From Candidatus Opimibacter skivensis (GTDB taxonomy: Bacteria > Bacteroidota > Bacteroidia > Chitinophagales > Saprospiraceae): DNA of 64,000 nucleotides. Positions 1 to 9,822 of this stretch are shown one piece after another. Location: the NCBI GenBank assembly GCA_016721905.1, contig JADKHH010000003.1, positions 384,982-448,981 on the forward strand. Direction: 5' to 3'. The stretch's first letter is position 1. Every line of letters starts with the position of its first letter. Under the pieces are notes generated by a model. The model saw nothing but the letters and a program-made list of their open reading frames with translations. It was not told the origin of the DNA and did not search any database. The position numbers were made by a program, and so were the translations under genes.

Positions 1-1
1 T

Positions 2-310
2 CCTTCCAGCAGGGGTATGGACTTTGTCAATACAGAAGACATCCTTTATTGCTCATCAGAAAGCAACTATACGCATCTCAGTATGCGGGATGGAAAGAAA
101 TACACCTACGCTAAAACCTTAAAGGAGGTGGAGCATCTGCTCGAAAACCATGGGTTTTTCAGGATACATCAGTCTTATCTCATTCAGTTGAGCCATATAC
201 AGCGTTACCTCAGGGATGACGGAGGATATGTCGTCATGGCCGATGGCTTTCACATTCCCATTGCTAAGAGGAGAAAGGAGGAATTTATGGCCTTGCTCAA
301 GCATGAATAG
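2..310 (+). CDS. LytTR-family response regulator, C-terminal part (5' cut by window)
   Basis: The reading frame is open to the window edge, so the ATG at 17 is probably internal and the start lies outside. The visible 97 or so residues form one LytTR DNA-binding domain: 'NTEDILYCSSESNYTHL', then 'FFRIHQSYLIQLSHIQRYL' and the closing 'IPIAKRRKEEF'. In Bacteroidota these domains usually follow a receiver domain and bind promoter repeats in response to a sensor kinase; whether a receiver precedes this one cannot be seen. The next gene starts 114 bp downstream on the same strand and could be a target or neighbour. Confidence 0.85.
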   Translation, partial: PSSRGMDFVNTEDILYCSSESNYTHLSMRDGKKYTYAKTLKEVEHLLENHGFFRIHQSYLIQLSHIQRYLRDDGGYVVMADGFHIPIAKRRKEEFMALLKHE

Positions 311-424
311 CATAGTAAGTAAATCCGTACTCAATAGGTGCGCCCGTTCACTCAATGGTTCCTGACCGAATGTCATCTGGCTCTTGATCATCCATTATAA
401 AGGGGCGAGATTAGAAAGCAAAAC

Positions 425-3400
425 ATGTGGTCAAAACGCATACTCTGCTTGCTTCCGGTTATTCTGGGTTTTAGCTGGGCAGTAATCCAGGCTCAATCTG
501 TAGGGATCAATACGGATGGGCTTTCTCCTGATGCGAGTGCTTTGCTGGATGTCAGGAGTACCGAGAAGGGTTTTTTATTGCCGAGGATGACACAGGCGCA
601 GCGGATGGCTATTGCCCTCCCTGCTGCCGGATTATTGGTATACCAAACCAATGCTAGTCAGGGATTCTATTATAATGCCGGTACATCAGGAGCACCTGAA
701 TGGATAAAGCTTACGACTACATCAGCAACATGGAATACTTCAGGAAATGCAGGGATTGATCCGGCCATCCATTTTCTAGGGACCACCAGTAATGCGGACC
801 TCGTCTTTAAAAGGCATAATATCATCGCCGGAAGGATAGATAGTGATTTGGGAAATACCTCTTTTGGATTGAGCTCGCTTTCCATAAATACCACGGGTTA
901 TAATAATGTGGCCATTGGTGAGTATGTTTTAGGGAGTAATACCACGGGTGTTCAAAATACAGCATTGGGTTCCAGTGCTTTGGCTGCAAATTCAACTGGA
1001 AGCTTTAACACAGCCATAGGCTATGGTGTATTAAGCCAAAGTGAATCAGGCGTTCTTAATACAGCACTGGGTTACGCGGCACTAAGTTTAAATACAGAGG
1101 GGGACAACAACGTCAGCATTGGGGCATATGCGTTAAATTTAAATACAATTGGATATGATAATATTGCGATCGGGTATAATGCGATGTATCAAAATATTGA
1201 TGGGTTTTCAAATGTGGCAGTAGGTGCATCCGCCTTGTATGCCAATACCACCGGAAGATATAATACGGCAACTGGTTTTTCTGCATTAAACCATAATACA
1301 ACAGGAATTGGTAATACGGCCTTAGGACTTGACGCGCTATCTGCTAATACTACCGGAAATTCAAATGTTGCTATAGGTCGAGAGGCGTTGTATTACAATT
1401 CCAACCGGAGTAACCTGGTCGCGGTAGGTGATTCATCTTTATTAAAAAATGGAACCGATGCAACCCAGTTCTGGCACGGAACCGAAAATACAGGCATCGG
1501 CTCAAAATCATTATTAAATAATACCATCGGAAATAAAAATACAGCCGTGGGACACCAGGCTATGTTTTCCACTAATACCGGATACCATAATACAGCTGGT
1601 GGAGCACAAGCGCTTTACGCAAATACCAGTGGGGCACATAACTCAGCTTTTGGCGCAAAATCACTTTATTCCAATACAATTGGTATTTCTAATGTAGCCA
1701 TAGGTACGGAATCACTATATGGTAATACAGAGCGAAGCAATCTTGTAGCAATCGGTGATTCAGCTTTAATGAATAATGGCATAGGTGCTACAATGGCATT
1801 TGAGGGTTCAAAAAATACGGCCATTGGTTCCAAAGCACTTCATGCCAATACCATAGGATTCGGAAATACGGCTACCGGTTATCAAAGTTTATATTCCAAT
1901 TCCAGTGGTAATTATAATACGGCGTTTGGCATAACTTCCCTCCATACAAATACTGAGGGTTATGAAAATACGGCCGTTGGGTACAGTGCTTTGCTGCTAA
2001 ATACAACAGGTGGAAACAATACGGCGGTTGGAAGTGGTGCTTTGCTTGTCAATTCCACTGGCCATTCAAATGTGGCTATTGGCTCCAGGGCATTATTGAA
2101 TAATACTGATCGTAGCAACATAGTGGCTGTTGGCGATTCGGCTTTGTTTAACAATGGGATTGGTGCTACCTACTCCTTTGAATCAACCGGTAATACGGCT
2201 GTTGGTTCAAAAAGTCTCTTTGCCAATACCACAGGCCTGGCCAATACAGCTGTCGGATATCTCTCGCTCACAAATAATACTACCGGCGAAAGAAATACGG
2301 CTCTTGGGTATATTTCCATGTATGATAACACCACTGGATCCGCGAATGTGGCGATAGGGCAGTATGCGCTTGTGTCCAATACCTCGGGTTATGCTAATGT
2401 GGCTATCGGTTCAAGGGCATTGGTCAGTAGCAGCGACCGCAGCAATCTTGTTGCCGTGGGGGATTCGGCTTTATACAATAATGGCGTTGGTGCAACATTT
2501 TCTTTTGAGGCTATACGAAATACAGCTGTGGGTTCAAAGGCAGGATATTCAAGCACAACTGCTTCAGGTAATACATTCATGGGTGCTTATTCCGGATATT
2601 CAACAACTTCAGGAGAAGTTAATACCGCTATAGGGCATTCGGCTTTTTTTACCAATTCTACAGGAGATGAAAATACGGCCGTTGGAGATATTGCGCTATA
2701 TGCTAATAGCACAGGCGAACAGAATACGGCTATTGGCAGACGTGCCCTCTATTCTAATGCTGCTGGTTCTGGTAATACAGGAATAGGTTTGAGTGCATTA
2801 CACAATAATTTATCAGGGTATTCAAATGTGGGTGTAGGCATAAGTGCATTGTATCATAATACAACTGCAAATAGTATAGTAGCTGTGGGGGATTCGGCTT
2901 TATTTCATAATACAACCAAACTTTTTAATACAGCCATAGGTTCAAAAGCACTCTTTTCGAATACTTTAGGTGATTATAATACAGGCGTTGGATTTCATTC
3001 ACTTGAGAATAATTCTGGAGGGAAGGATAACACGGCACTAGGTAGTCATTCCTTATTAAATAATACAACAGGCAATGGAAATACAGCTACTGGAAGTATT
3101 GCGTTATTTTTCAATACAACAGGTAAAGGAAATACAGCTATTGGAAGTGGGGCAATGCAATCAAATTCCTCAGGCAATTCTAATGTGGGTATTGGACAGG
3201 AAGTGATGCGTGATAATGTAACTGGATATTGCAATATTGGCATTGGGTCTTATGCCCTTCGCGATAACCAAAATCGCAATAACCTTGTCGCCGTCGGGGA
3301 TTCGGCTTTGTTAAATAATGGCAATGGAGCTAGTGAGCTCTGGCATGCGAAATCAAATACGGCTGTTGGTTCAAAAGCATTAATGTCAAATTCAATCGGT

Positions 3401-4240
3401 GATAGTAATACGGCATTTGGTTGCCAAAGTGTACATAGCAACACGAATGGATATCAAAACACGGCATTGGGTGCATTTGCATTAAAAAATAATACGACAG
3501 GTGATGATAATACAGCTGTTGGCAATATAAGTGCATTAAGCACGACGATTGGCTGGCAAAATACGGCCATTGGTTCTCTTGCTATGACAGCCAATCAAAG
3601 CGGCTCTTACAATACATCAGTAGGCTACAACACAGGACCTAATGGGACGGCCTATCAAAACACGACTTGCCTGGGTGTCGATGCCCTTGCTAATGGTAAT
3701 AATATGGTCCGGATCGGAAACAGTTTTGTGACATCAATTGGTGGACAAGTTGGATGGACCGCTTTAAGTGATGGACGTTTTAAGGAGTTTGTTCAGGAAG
3801 ATGTACCCGGCCTGAGTTTTATTTCGCAATTGCGACCAGTAACCTACCGCCTCAACCGCGAAAAAATCAATGACTTCAATGGAGTGAATGATCGCAGGAG
3901 TGTATTAGCAGCTGATCGCCATGAGCCCATACCATTTATTGAGGGCGATACATACTCTGAAACAACAACAGGGTTTATTGCGCAAGAAGTGGAAGCTGCA
4001 GCCAATAATCTTGGATTTGATTTTAGTGGTGTAGACAAGCCAAAAACTGAAAATGATTTCTATGGCCTCCGGTATGCAGAGTTTGTAGTGCCCCTCGTCA
4101 AAGCAGTCCAGGAGCAACAACAGCAAATTGAACTTTTAAAACAGGAAAACGAGTTGCTCAAATCCGCTGTACAGGAACTAAAGGAATTGGTTTTGAAATC
4201 AAATAAAATCGAAAACGTATCCGGTCCACCTGGTAACTGA
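425..4240 (+). CDS. Secreted YadA-head-like repeat protein with C-terminal S74 chaperone domain
   Basis: 1271 residues with a signal peptide (hydrophobic core about 5-20, ending near 'VIQAQS'). Residues about 140-1090 are dense repeats of about 15 residues, 'NTAIGxxALxxNTTGxx', like the beta-roll of trimeric YadA heads. Overlaid is a larger period: 'RSNLVAVGDSAL' variants recur near residues 326, 436, 562, 668, 814 and 949, each followed by 'NTAVGSKAL'. The end is an intramolecular chaperone/peptidase S74 domain: 'LSDGRFKEF' (Ser at about 1115), 'PVTYRLN', 'GFIAQEVEAA', 'YGLRYAEFVVPLVKAVQEQ', then a coiled coil of about 40 residues. In phage tailspikes this domain drives trimerisation and self-cleaves at the motif serine. 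I infer a trimeric surface fibre. No T9SS sorting domain is present, so the export route past the outer membrane is unclear. Confidence 0.85.
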   Translation: MWSKRILCLLPVILGFSWAVIQAQSVGINTDGLSPDASALLDVRSTEKGFLLPRMTQAQRMAIALPAAGLLVYQTNASQGFYYNAGTSGAPEWIKLTTTSATWNTSGNAGIDPAIHFLGTTSNADLVFKRHNIIAGRIDSDLGNTSFGLSSLSINTTGYNNVAIGEYVLGSNTTGVQNTALGSSALAANSTGSFNTAIGYGVLSQSESGVLNTALGYAALSLNTEGDNNVSIGAYALNLNTIGYDNIAIGYNAMYQNIDGFSNVAVGASALYANTTGRYNTATGFSALNHNTTGIGNTALGLDALSANTTGNSNVAIGREALYYNSNRSNLVAVGDSSLLKNGTDATQFWHGTENTGIGSKSLLNNTIGNKNTAVGHQAMFSTNTGYHNTAGGAQALYANTSGAHNSAFGAKSLYSNTIGISNVAIGTESLYGNTERSNLVAIGDSALMNNGIGATMAFEGSKNTAIGSKALHANTIGFGNTATGYQSLYSNSSGNYNTAFGITSLHTNTEGYENTAVGYSALLLNTTGGNNTAVGSGALLVNSTGHSNVAIGSRALLNNTDRSNIVAVGDSALFNNGIGATYSFESTGNTAVGSKSLFANTTGLANTAVGYLSLTNNTTGERNTALGYISMYDNTTGSANVAIGQYALVSNTSGYANVAIGSRALVSSSDRSNLVAVGDSALYNNGVGATFSFEAIRNTAVGSKAGYSSTTASGNTFMGAYSGYSTTSGEVNTAIGHSAFFTNSTGDENTAVGDIALYANSTGEQNTAIGRRALYSNAAGSGNTGIGLSALHNNLSGYSNVGVGISALYHNTTANSIVAVGDSALFHNTTKLFNTAIGSKALFSNTLGDYNTGVGFHSLENNSGGKDNTALGSHSLLNNTTGNGNTATGSIALFFNTTGKGNTAIGSGAMQSNSSGNSNVGIGQEVMRDNVTGYCNIGIGSYALRDNQNRNNLVAVGDSALLNNGNGASELWHAKSNTAVGSKALMSNSIGDSNTAFGCQSVHSNTNGYQNTALGAFALKNNTTGDDNTAVGNISALSTTIGWQNTAIGSLAMTANQSGSYNTSVGYNTGPNGTAYQNTTCLGVDALANGNNMVRIGNSFVTSIGGQVGWTALSDGRFKEFVQEDVPGLSFISQLRPVTYRLNREKINDFNGVNDRRSVLAADRHEPIPFIEGDTYSETTTGFIAQEVEAAANNLGFDFSGVDKPKTENDFYGLRYAEFVVPLVKAVQEQQQQIELLKQENELLKSAVQELKELVLKSNKIENVSGPPGN

Positions 4241-4244
4241 ATAA

Positions 4245-4261
4245 AAAAGGATCATCCTTTT
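4245..4261 (+). terminator. Short A-rich/T-rich hairpin after the S74 gene
   Basis: Five bases after the stop, AAAAGG pairs with CCTTTT around ATCAT. The stem is short and the T run is part of it, so this is only a weak intrinsic-terminator candidate. Confidence 0.3.
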
Positions 4262-4321
4262 GCCCAACCTTTCCTTACACCTCTTTTAGAATCCGAAGCA
4301 CCTAAAGAGTCACGGTGAACT

Positions 4322-4381
4322 CTCCCTCTCGTCTGGAGACGAGATTATATTTAGTTCAAGTCTGAAGACTTGAACAAGCAA
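4322..4381. repeat. Dispersed two-hairpin element, copy 1
   Basis: Two adjacent hairpins: CTCGTCT-GG-AGACGAG, then GTTCAAGTCT-GA-AGACTTGAAC, joined by a TATATT spacer. The same arrangement recurs at 11336-11390 with the second hairpin identical. It lies between convergent genes here, so a role in transcript ending is possible. It is not a known named element to me. Confidence 0.7.
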
Positions 4382-4411
4382 CTCTAGACAAATACCCACT
4401 AACCTCCTAAC

Positions 4412-4530
4412 CCTCTCACGCTCTCACGTTCTCACGCTCTCACGCTCTCACGCTCTCGCTCTCTCATGCTCTCATGCTCTCACGCTTTCACGCTCTCACG
4501 TTCTCACGTTCTCACGCTCTTACTCTCTTA
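4412..4530. repeat. 8-bp tandem array CTCTCACG
   Basis: About 14 units of CTCTCACG or one-base variants (TTCTCACG, CTCTCATG, CTTTCACG). On the minus strand this reads CGTGAGAG. The array runs into the last codons and stop of the leftward cyclase fusion gene (stop 4520-4522). Similar arrays occur at 15922-15993 and 23995-24096 in the same relation to a gene end. Confidence 0.9.
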
Positions 4531-7144
4531 CACTTCCGAGATACAGATCAAACCACGCCAGTGTTTCTTTTGCAAAGTCCGTGCGCGGTACCAGGTGCCC
4601 GACTTCATAAAGGATCATTTTCTTATCCTTAGCCGGCGTGCCGAGGAAATTGAACATTGGTTTCTGCGACGTCTCTACAGGGAAGTACATATCATGCTTT
4701 CCGTTGAGCATCAGCACCGGCTGTGTGATCCGGGGCAGGAAGTTGATCTGATCGACTTCAGGCAGGGCAGGAGTCATACACATGCCTCCTACATTGAGAA
4801 CGATAGCTTTGAGTCGCTTTTCAATGGCAGGCATGATGCCTCCCATAAATCCGCCCCAGCTCCAGCCTACGTATCCAATTTTATCTGATTGCATGTCCTT
4901 TCGGGTTTCGAGATAATCGATTGTCCTGCCGATGTCTTTACGCCACATGATGACATGATCTTTATAGAAAACAGTCGCTTCCGGTAAATCAGATTTTATA
5001 CCATCATGGCGTTCATACGTCCCTTTATAGATCGGTACCACGAGAGCTCTTCCGCTTTTAAGGATAAAATCAATTCGCCCTTCAACAGAGGCAAGGTTAT
5101 AATTTTTTGTAAAAAGTGCCTGAGATCCTGGAAAAAACAAAACTGGCTGATAGGGTGGTTTCGAATTCTTTGGCAGATAGAGATACAATTCCATCCGTTC
5201 ATTATTATAGCCTGCGTCAAATGTGATTTTTTCAATGGTCCAATTCTCCTGGTCAAGTGTGGTTTCTGTTTTCTCATTCAACGGCTTCTTGTCGTAACTG
5301 AATTGTGGAAGGAAAAATGAAAATGTCTTATCATCCACCGGTTTTTCTTTGAGATAATCGCGGAAGGCTGCATCTACTGGTTTGAGCAAAGCGGTTGTCG
5401 TGTCTCCGTCCAAAACCTTCATGCATCTGAATCCATTGGTTAAACTTCTGTCAGCAGCAGGTTGATAATATGCATCATTAAAGGCGTAGGAGGGGTCATT
5501 CCAACCTCCGCCAAGGATATATCTGATCTTCTGATCTGTATTAGCATTGAAGCACCACTCACGGGCATTCCCTGCGAGGTTGTATAGGCCATAGGTACTG
5601 ATGCCTGTAAGAGAATCAACAGGAATGGTGCCCTTTCCATTGAAGTTACTCAAAGGAACTATAAATTCAGTACGTGCAGTGGCAGCAACTACACCCCAGT
5701 GAAATACAGTTGGTAGTTGTTTTCCTGCAAACTCAGCATAGGCAGCAGCTTCATACCATGATACCCCGGTCACAGGATGCATTGCCTGACCGTCCGGATA
5801 AGTGCCTGCTTCCCACATTGCAGGCCCCTGCCTTCCTGTCTTGTCGAGGAACCCCTTCACAGCTTCTTCAAAGGGCAACTCTTTTCCTCCGATGATGATA
5901 GGATGCTTCCAGTACTTTGAATCAGTGTAACCACCTGCTTCAATAAATTTCTTGTATGCTGTATTCGTTACTTCATGACGATCTATCAGGAATGCATCCA
6001 CATCCTTTGGGCCATGTTGCTCAAGTCCAACGATGTACATGTACGTTTGTGATTTCGGAATTCTCACCATGTCTTCCGGCAGGCTGCCGATGGCATCTAG
6101 TTTTATTGCCGCACTGTCCTGTCCCAAAGGACCAGCGGCCAGGGAACCTGCATATTCAATGGTTTGATACCCTTCCTTTCGAAATTCCATTCTGAGATAC
6201 CCGCGAGGGAAACGAGTACCGATGAGTGGCGTAATACCAGCAGATCTCCATTCCGCATCTGGCGTGTGGTAGTCTTTCCATAGCACCTCGACGCCTGCAG
6301 GGTCTGTTATCAGGTATGGAGTTGTCGAAATTTTAGGCCATAATTTGATAAGCGCAGAATCCTCAGCAATATACTTTTCAGCCTCCAGGCCCATATCAAA
6401 TGCTTCTGTCGGCGGACGAAAATTTTCAATGACCAGCTTTTCGATTGCCGGTATCAATGTATTACGGGCATGTTGTTTTTTCACAATACCCGGTATGATC
6501 AAAATGCCTGCTATACCTAGTGCAAGAAGCGGTAAAGCAATCGTGATGATTTTTCGGACGGGGAAACTGCCTTGTTTTGGATTTTCAATTTTATCCTGGG
6601 ACATCATTGCAAACATGCGCACAGGAGCGGCAGATTCTGCATGGAAGCTATTGATATCGACCTCGTATATTTTTACCGGTTCTTTTACATTTTTGAGATT
6701 TTCTTCGCGGACAAATGTGGAGATGATTCCTTGTTTGTTAGAGATATTCTTGTGTACGGATTCGGAAATCCAAATGCCACCGACGGGAGCGAGGGCCTGC
6801 AGCCTTGCAGCGATATTGACGCTGTCGCCAAAGACATCATTGTTTTCAAAGACTACATCGCCCAGATGAATGCCGATGCGCAATTGTAATCCTTCAATAT
6901 CTTCACAGGCCTTGATCATCAGGCATGCACAATTGACGGCATCAATGACCGTCGAAAAACTGGCGAGGGTTCCATCGCCAAGTTCTTTGATATAAAGGCC
7001 ACCGTGGGTTTCGATCAGTGGTTTTTGTAGTTGCCGGTTTTTGCGGAGGATGTCAAAGGCATTCTTTTCATCATGGCCCATCAACGCGGTGTATCCCACG
7101 ATATCGGTAAACATGATAGCGGCCAGTTGGCGAGAGGAGGTCAT
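4520..7144 (-). CDS. Class III nucleotide cyclase - FGE-sulfatase - alpha/beta hydrolase fusion
   Basis: 874 residues with three modules. Residues about 8-175 are an adenylate/guanylate cyclase domain: 'FTDIVGYTALMG' and 'IKELGDGTLASF' carry the two metal-binding Asp, then 'GIHLGDVVFENNDVFGDSVN'. A membrane segment lies at about 198-221 ('ITIALPLLALGIAGILII'). Residues about 355-580 are a formylglycine-generating-enzyme-like fold: 'DAFLIDRHEVTNTAYKKF', 'HPVTGVSWYEAAAYA', 'GGGWNDPSYAFND', 'TNGFRCMKVL'. The last 230 residues or so are a dienelactone-hydrolase-like domain with nucleophile elbow 'GWSWGG', Asp in 'NGKHDMYF' and His in 'VGHLVP'. FGE-hydrolase pairs are usually joined to Ser/Thr kinases, so a cyclase head is less usual. 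The N-terminus should be cytoplasmic and the FGE-hydrolase part periplasmic. I infer a membrane signalling protein; the substrates are unknown. Confidence 0.88.
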   Translation of the reverse strand: MTSSRQLAAIMFTDIVGYTALMGHDEKNAFDILRKNRQLQKPLIETHGGLYIKELGDGTLASFSTVIDAVNCACLMIKACEDIEGLQLRIGIHLGDVVFENNDVFGDSVNIAARLQALAPVGGIWISESVHKNISNKQGIISTFVREENLKNVKEPVKIYEVDINSFHAESAAPVRMFAMMSQDKIENPKQGSFPVRKIITIALPLLALGIAGILIIPGIVKKQHARNTLIPAIEKLVIENFRPPTEAFDMGLEAEKYIAEDSALIKLWPKISTTPYLITDPAGVEVLWKDYHTPDAEWRSAGITPLIGTRFPRGYLRMEFRKEGYQTIEYAGSLAAGPLGQDSAAIKLDAIGSLPEDMVRIPKSQTYMYIVGLEQHGPKDVDAFLIDRHEVTNTAYKKFIEAGGYTDSKYWKHPIIIGGKELPFEEAVKGFLDKTGRQGPAMWEAGTYPDGQAMHPVTGVSWYEAAAYAEFAGKQLPTVFHWGVVAATARTEFIVPLSNFNGKGTIPVDSLTGISTYGLYNLAGNAREWCFNANTDQKIRYILGGGWNDPSYAFNDAYYQPAADRSLTNGFRCMKVLDGDTTTALLKPVDAAFRDYLKEKPVDDKTFSFFLPQFSYDKKPLNEKTETTLDQENWTIEKITFDAGYNNERMELYLYLPKNSKPPYQPVLFFPGSQALFTKNYNLASVEGRIDFILKSGRALVVPIYKGTYERHDGIKSDLPEATVFYKDHVIMWRKDIGRTIDYLETRKDMQSDKIGYVGWSWGGFMGGIMPAIEKRLKAIVLNVGGMCMTPALPEVDQINFLPRITQPVLMLNGKHDMYFPVETSQKPMFNFLGTPAKDKKMILYEVGHLVPRTDFAKETLAWFDLYLGSVRE

Positions 7145-7174
7145 TCGTTTTTGTTTGGCCTGAAAGATAGTATA

Positions 7175-7316
7175 AAGGGGCTAAAGAGGCTGAAAAGGCT
7201 GAAAAGGCAGAAAAGGCAGAAGGGCGGAAGAGGTATAGAGCATAGTGCATAGAGCATAGGGACTGTCTGGTTATAGGGCAAGCTATTATTCAATAGCCAA
7301 TAGCCAATAGCCAAGG
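7175..7316. repeat. Short-period tandem repeats upstream of the cyclase fusion
   Basis: The 255 bp between the two leftward genes hold GGCTGAAAA/GGCAGAAAA units (about 9 bp, four or five copies, 7186-7225), AGAGCATAG/AGTGCATAG units near 7235-7260, and CAATAGC in tandem near 7290-7313. No gene is visible. The promoter of the cyclase fusion should lie here, but I cannot point to a clear box. Confidence 0.6.
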
Positions 7317-7399
7317 AAAAGTAGGAGGTATTTCTGGGGACATATTTGTCAGGAACTATACGCCTTCACTCAACATGCGTTAGTTTGGAAATCATGCGT

Positions 7400-9508
7400 C
7401 TATTGTTGAATCAAGAGTTTCTTTATTTCATGACCTGCATTAGTTCGGATTTCTACGATATACATTCCGGGGACCAATGTACTGGCCTCTATGTCCATTT
7501 TTTGCTGATCTTCAAACCTGCCACTCAATACTAAGGTGCCATTTGAATTGTAAATCCGGATGATCGTCTCGCCGGTCCAGACTTTTGTCGCCTCGATGGT
7601 AACGCTATTTGTCGCCGGGTTAGGGTAGAGGATAAAGGAGGATTTAACAGGGAAAGCAGCTTCTTCAATAAATGTTATACCACCGTTTGTGGTTTTTAGA
7701 ATGGTACCTCCGGCACCAACTGCATATCCCGTTTGGCTATCAATAAACTGAATTGAATTGATTGTATTATAGGTCATGCGTTGAGGTGCACTCCAGTGAA
7801 GACCCCCGTCAGTAGTTTTAAATATTTCTCCATTACAGCCGATATAACCTGTATTCACATCCGTGAAATAGACTGAAGACATGAAGTAGTTAGATAATAC
7901 TTGTGGAATTAACTCCCAGGTAGCACCTGCATCTGTAGTCTTTAAGATGCTCCCTGCACCGACAGCATAACCATTGTTGGCATCAATAAAGAAAACTGAA
8001 GATAAGTGAGCTGTTGTGTTTGAAGTTAATGAATTCCACGTTGTTCCGGCATCAGTTGTTTTAAGGATCAGCCCACTTTGTCCTACGATATAGCCTGTCT
8101 CCGCATCCGTAAAATAAACTGCATTTAATCCTGTAGCAGTCCCGGGAGAATCAGTTTCCCACGTGGCTCCTCCATTGGTTGTGTTTAAAATAGTTGAGCC
8201 AACAGCATAACCGGTATTCACATCCGTAAAGAAAATGGAATTGATATAAGTTGCAATTGTAGAATCCGTAGCCAGCCATGTAGCACCACCGTCCAAAGTT
8301 TTAATGACGGCAGAACCTATAGCCCAGGGTATACGCACGGTGCCCGCCACATATCCAATGTTTTCATCCAGAAAGAATGCATCCGTAAACTGGTTGGTAC
8401 TGTTGACAGATAAATTATTCCAGGAGGATCCACCATCAATAGTTTTTAAAATCACTCCATCATCACCCACAGCATATCCTGTTATTGGGGTAGGAAAACA
8501 TACATTAAAAAATGTACTATAATTATTGGAAAAAGGTGTCCATGTTTCTCCTGCATCATTTGTTTTTAAGATGATTCCTCTTGCTCCTACAGCATATCCT
8601 CTCAGTGGATCTGTAAAGTCAATTGAAAGCAACGGAAAATCAGTTTGTTGAATAGTAACCCATGTTAAGCCGCCGTCAATGGTCTTGGATATGTATCCGT
8701 ATTGGTATTCCGGATAAGTTTGTCCTCCCACTGCATAGCCGGTGTTCGCGTTTGTAAAATAGATGGAATTGCAATTAAAGTTAGTCTCGATCTCTATCCA
8801 TGTGATGGCGCCATCCATTGTTTTATACAGATTGGAAGCCCCGGCTACATAGCCTGTATTCTGGTCAATAAACAATATTGACAATAATCCTGATTCTGTT
8901 GTAGTATATGGCGTCCAGGTTGTTCCGGCATCAGTAGTCTTAAGAATGATCCCTCCCGCCAAAGTTTGACCTACAACATATCCTGTATTGTCATCCGTAA
9001 ACAATATTGCGTTTAAGGTGTATTCAGGTTCATTTAAGAGGTCAATCCAGGTTGTTCCTCCGTCAACAGTCTTCTTGATCATTCCGTAACCATTGCCTAC
9101 AAAATATCCTCCTCCTGCAATATAACCTGTGTTAGCATCCGTAAAATAAACGCCACGTATAGCATCAGCTTTATCTATTGAAACATCTGTCCATGTTGCC
9201 CCTCCATTAACGGTTTTTATGATTGTTCCGCTATCACCTACAGCATATCCGGTGTTGGAGTCAATAAAGAACACTGCAGTAAGAGTCTTTTTGGTTGGAC
9301 TTGATTGAACAGTATATGTTTTTCCCCCGTCTATGGTTTTAATGATGGATCCCAGGGCACCGACTGAATAACCTATGTCTTCATTTGGAAAGAAAACTGA
9401 ATGTAATCCGTTCCCTTGTGGTAGTGGATTTTGCCAGATCCATTGAGCATATGACAAAAGGGTATACACGCATAGGACACTTGTTAAGCCGAACTTTTTC
9501 ATGGTCAT
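7400..9508 (-). CDS. Ycf48-like (BNR-repeat) beta-propeller protein, T9SS type A cargo
   Basis: 702 residues with a signal peptide starting at Met1 or Met3 ('MKKFGLTSVLCVYTLLSYA'). It contains about 13 repeats of about 45 residues with the pattern 'FxDxNTGYAVGxxGxILKT' followed by 'TDGGxTW', the photosystem II assembly factor Ycf48/BNR signature. The last 75 or so residues are a T9SS type A sorting domain: 'ILYPNPATNSVTIE', 'IRIYNSNGTLVLSG', 'LVPGMYIVEIRTNAG' and a basic 'KKLLIQQ' end. The protein is therefore expected to cross the outer membrane and be anchored or released after removal of the tail. Ycf48-like propellers in Bacteroidota have no settled substrate. The gene is single and divergent from the gene at 9823. 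Confidence 0.9.
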   Translation of the reverse strand: MTMKKFGLTSVLCVYTLLSYAQWIWQNPLPQGNGLHSVFFPNEDIGYSVGALGSIIKTIDGGKTYTVQSSPTKKTLTAVFFIDSNTGYAVGDSGTIIKTVNGGATWTDVSIDKADAIRGVYFTDANTGYIAGGGYFVGNGYGMIKKTVDGGTTWIDLLNEPEYTLNAILFTDDNTGYVVGQTLAGGIILKTTDAGTTWTPYTTTESGLLSILFIDQNTGYVAGASNLYKTMDGAITWIEIETNFNCNSIYFTNANTGYAVGGQTYPEYQYGYISKTIDGGLTWVTIQQTDFPLLSIDFTDPLRGYAVGARGIILKTNDAGETWTPFSNNYSTFFNVCFPTPITGYAVGDDGVILKTIDGGSSWNNLSVNSTNQFTDAFFLDENIGYVAGTVRIPWAIGSAVIKTLDGGATWLATDSTIATYINSIFFTDVNTGYAVGSTILNTTNGGATWETDSPGTATGLNAVYFTDAETGYIVGQSGLILKTTDAGTTWNSLTSNTTAHLSSVFFIDANNGYAVGAGSILKTTDAGATWELIPQVLSNYFMSSVYFTDVNTGYIGCNGEIFKTTDGGLHWSAPQRMTYNTINSIQFIDSQTGYAVGAGGTILKTTNGGITFIEEAAFPVKSSFILYPNPATNSVTIEATKVWTGETIIRIYNSNGTLVLSGRFEDQQKMDIEASTLVPGMYIVEIRTNAGHEIKKLLIQQ

Positions 9509-9760
9509 TAGTTTTATGTAATAATCTTAGTACTTAGGCACCAGAAAGTAAATGACAATTGTCATTGGAAAAAGTGACCTGGCTCATTACCTGAGTATCG
9601 TTTCAATTGAGATAAGATTAACTTTTTCCGCCTGGTCTGTTCCGTGCTTTTTAAATTGCCGCAAACCTCACTTCGCCTATATAAATATTGTCGCATTCCC
9701 AGATTGCAAAATATTTATTGAAGTGATTATTGGAGGCAGCAAAAGATACCCGGTGGAACG

Positions 9761-9790
9761 TTTAATGGTTTTGAATAAACCTTAACTTTG
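9761..9790 (+). promoter_or_regulatory. Candidate Bacteroidota-type promoter for the 9823 gene
   Basis: TAACTTTG at 9783-9790 matches the Bacteroidota -7 box TAnnTTTG, with TTTA at 9761-9764 in roughly the -33 position (consensus TTTG, spacing a little short). The predicted transcript start is about 25 bp before the ATG. The 314 bp between divergent genes (9509-9822) holds nothing else I recognise. Confidence 0.35.
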
Positions 9791-9822
9791 TTTTTAGAAT
9801 AACGCCTTTAAAATCCATCACT

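Noticed and set aside
4412..4530. CRISPR-like appearance of the CTCTCACG array
   Set aside because: Units are contiguous 8-mers with no spacers, and no cas genes are present.
4466..4888. 140-codon rightward ORF
   Set aside because: Begins in the CTCTCACG array and is antisense to the well-supported hydrolase domain of the cyclase fusion.
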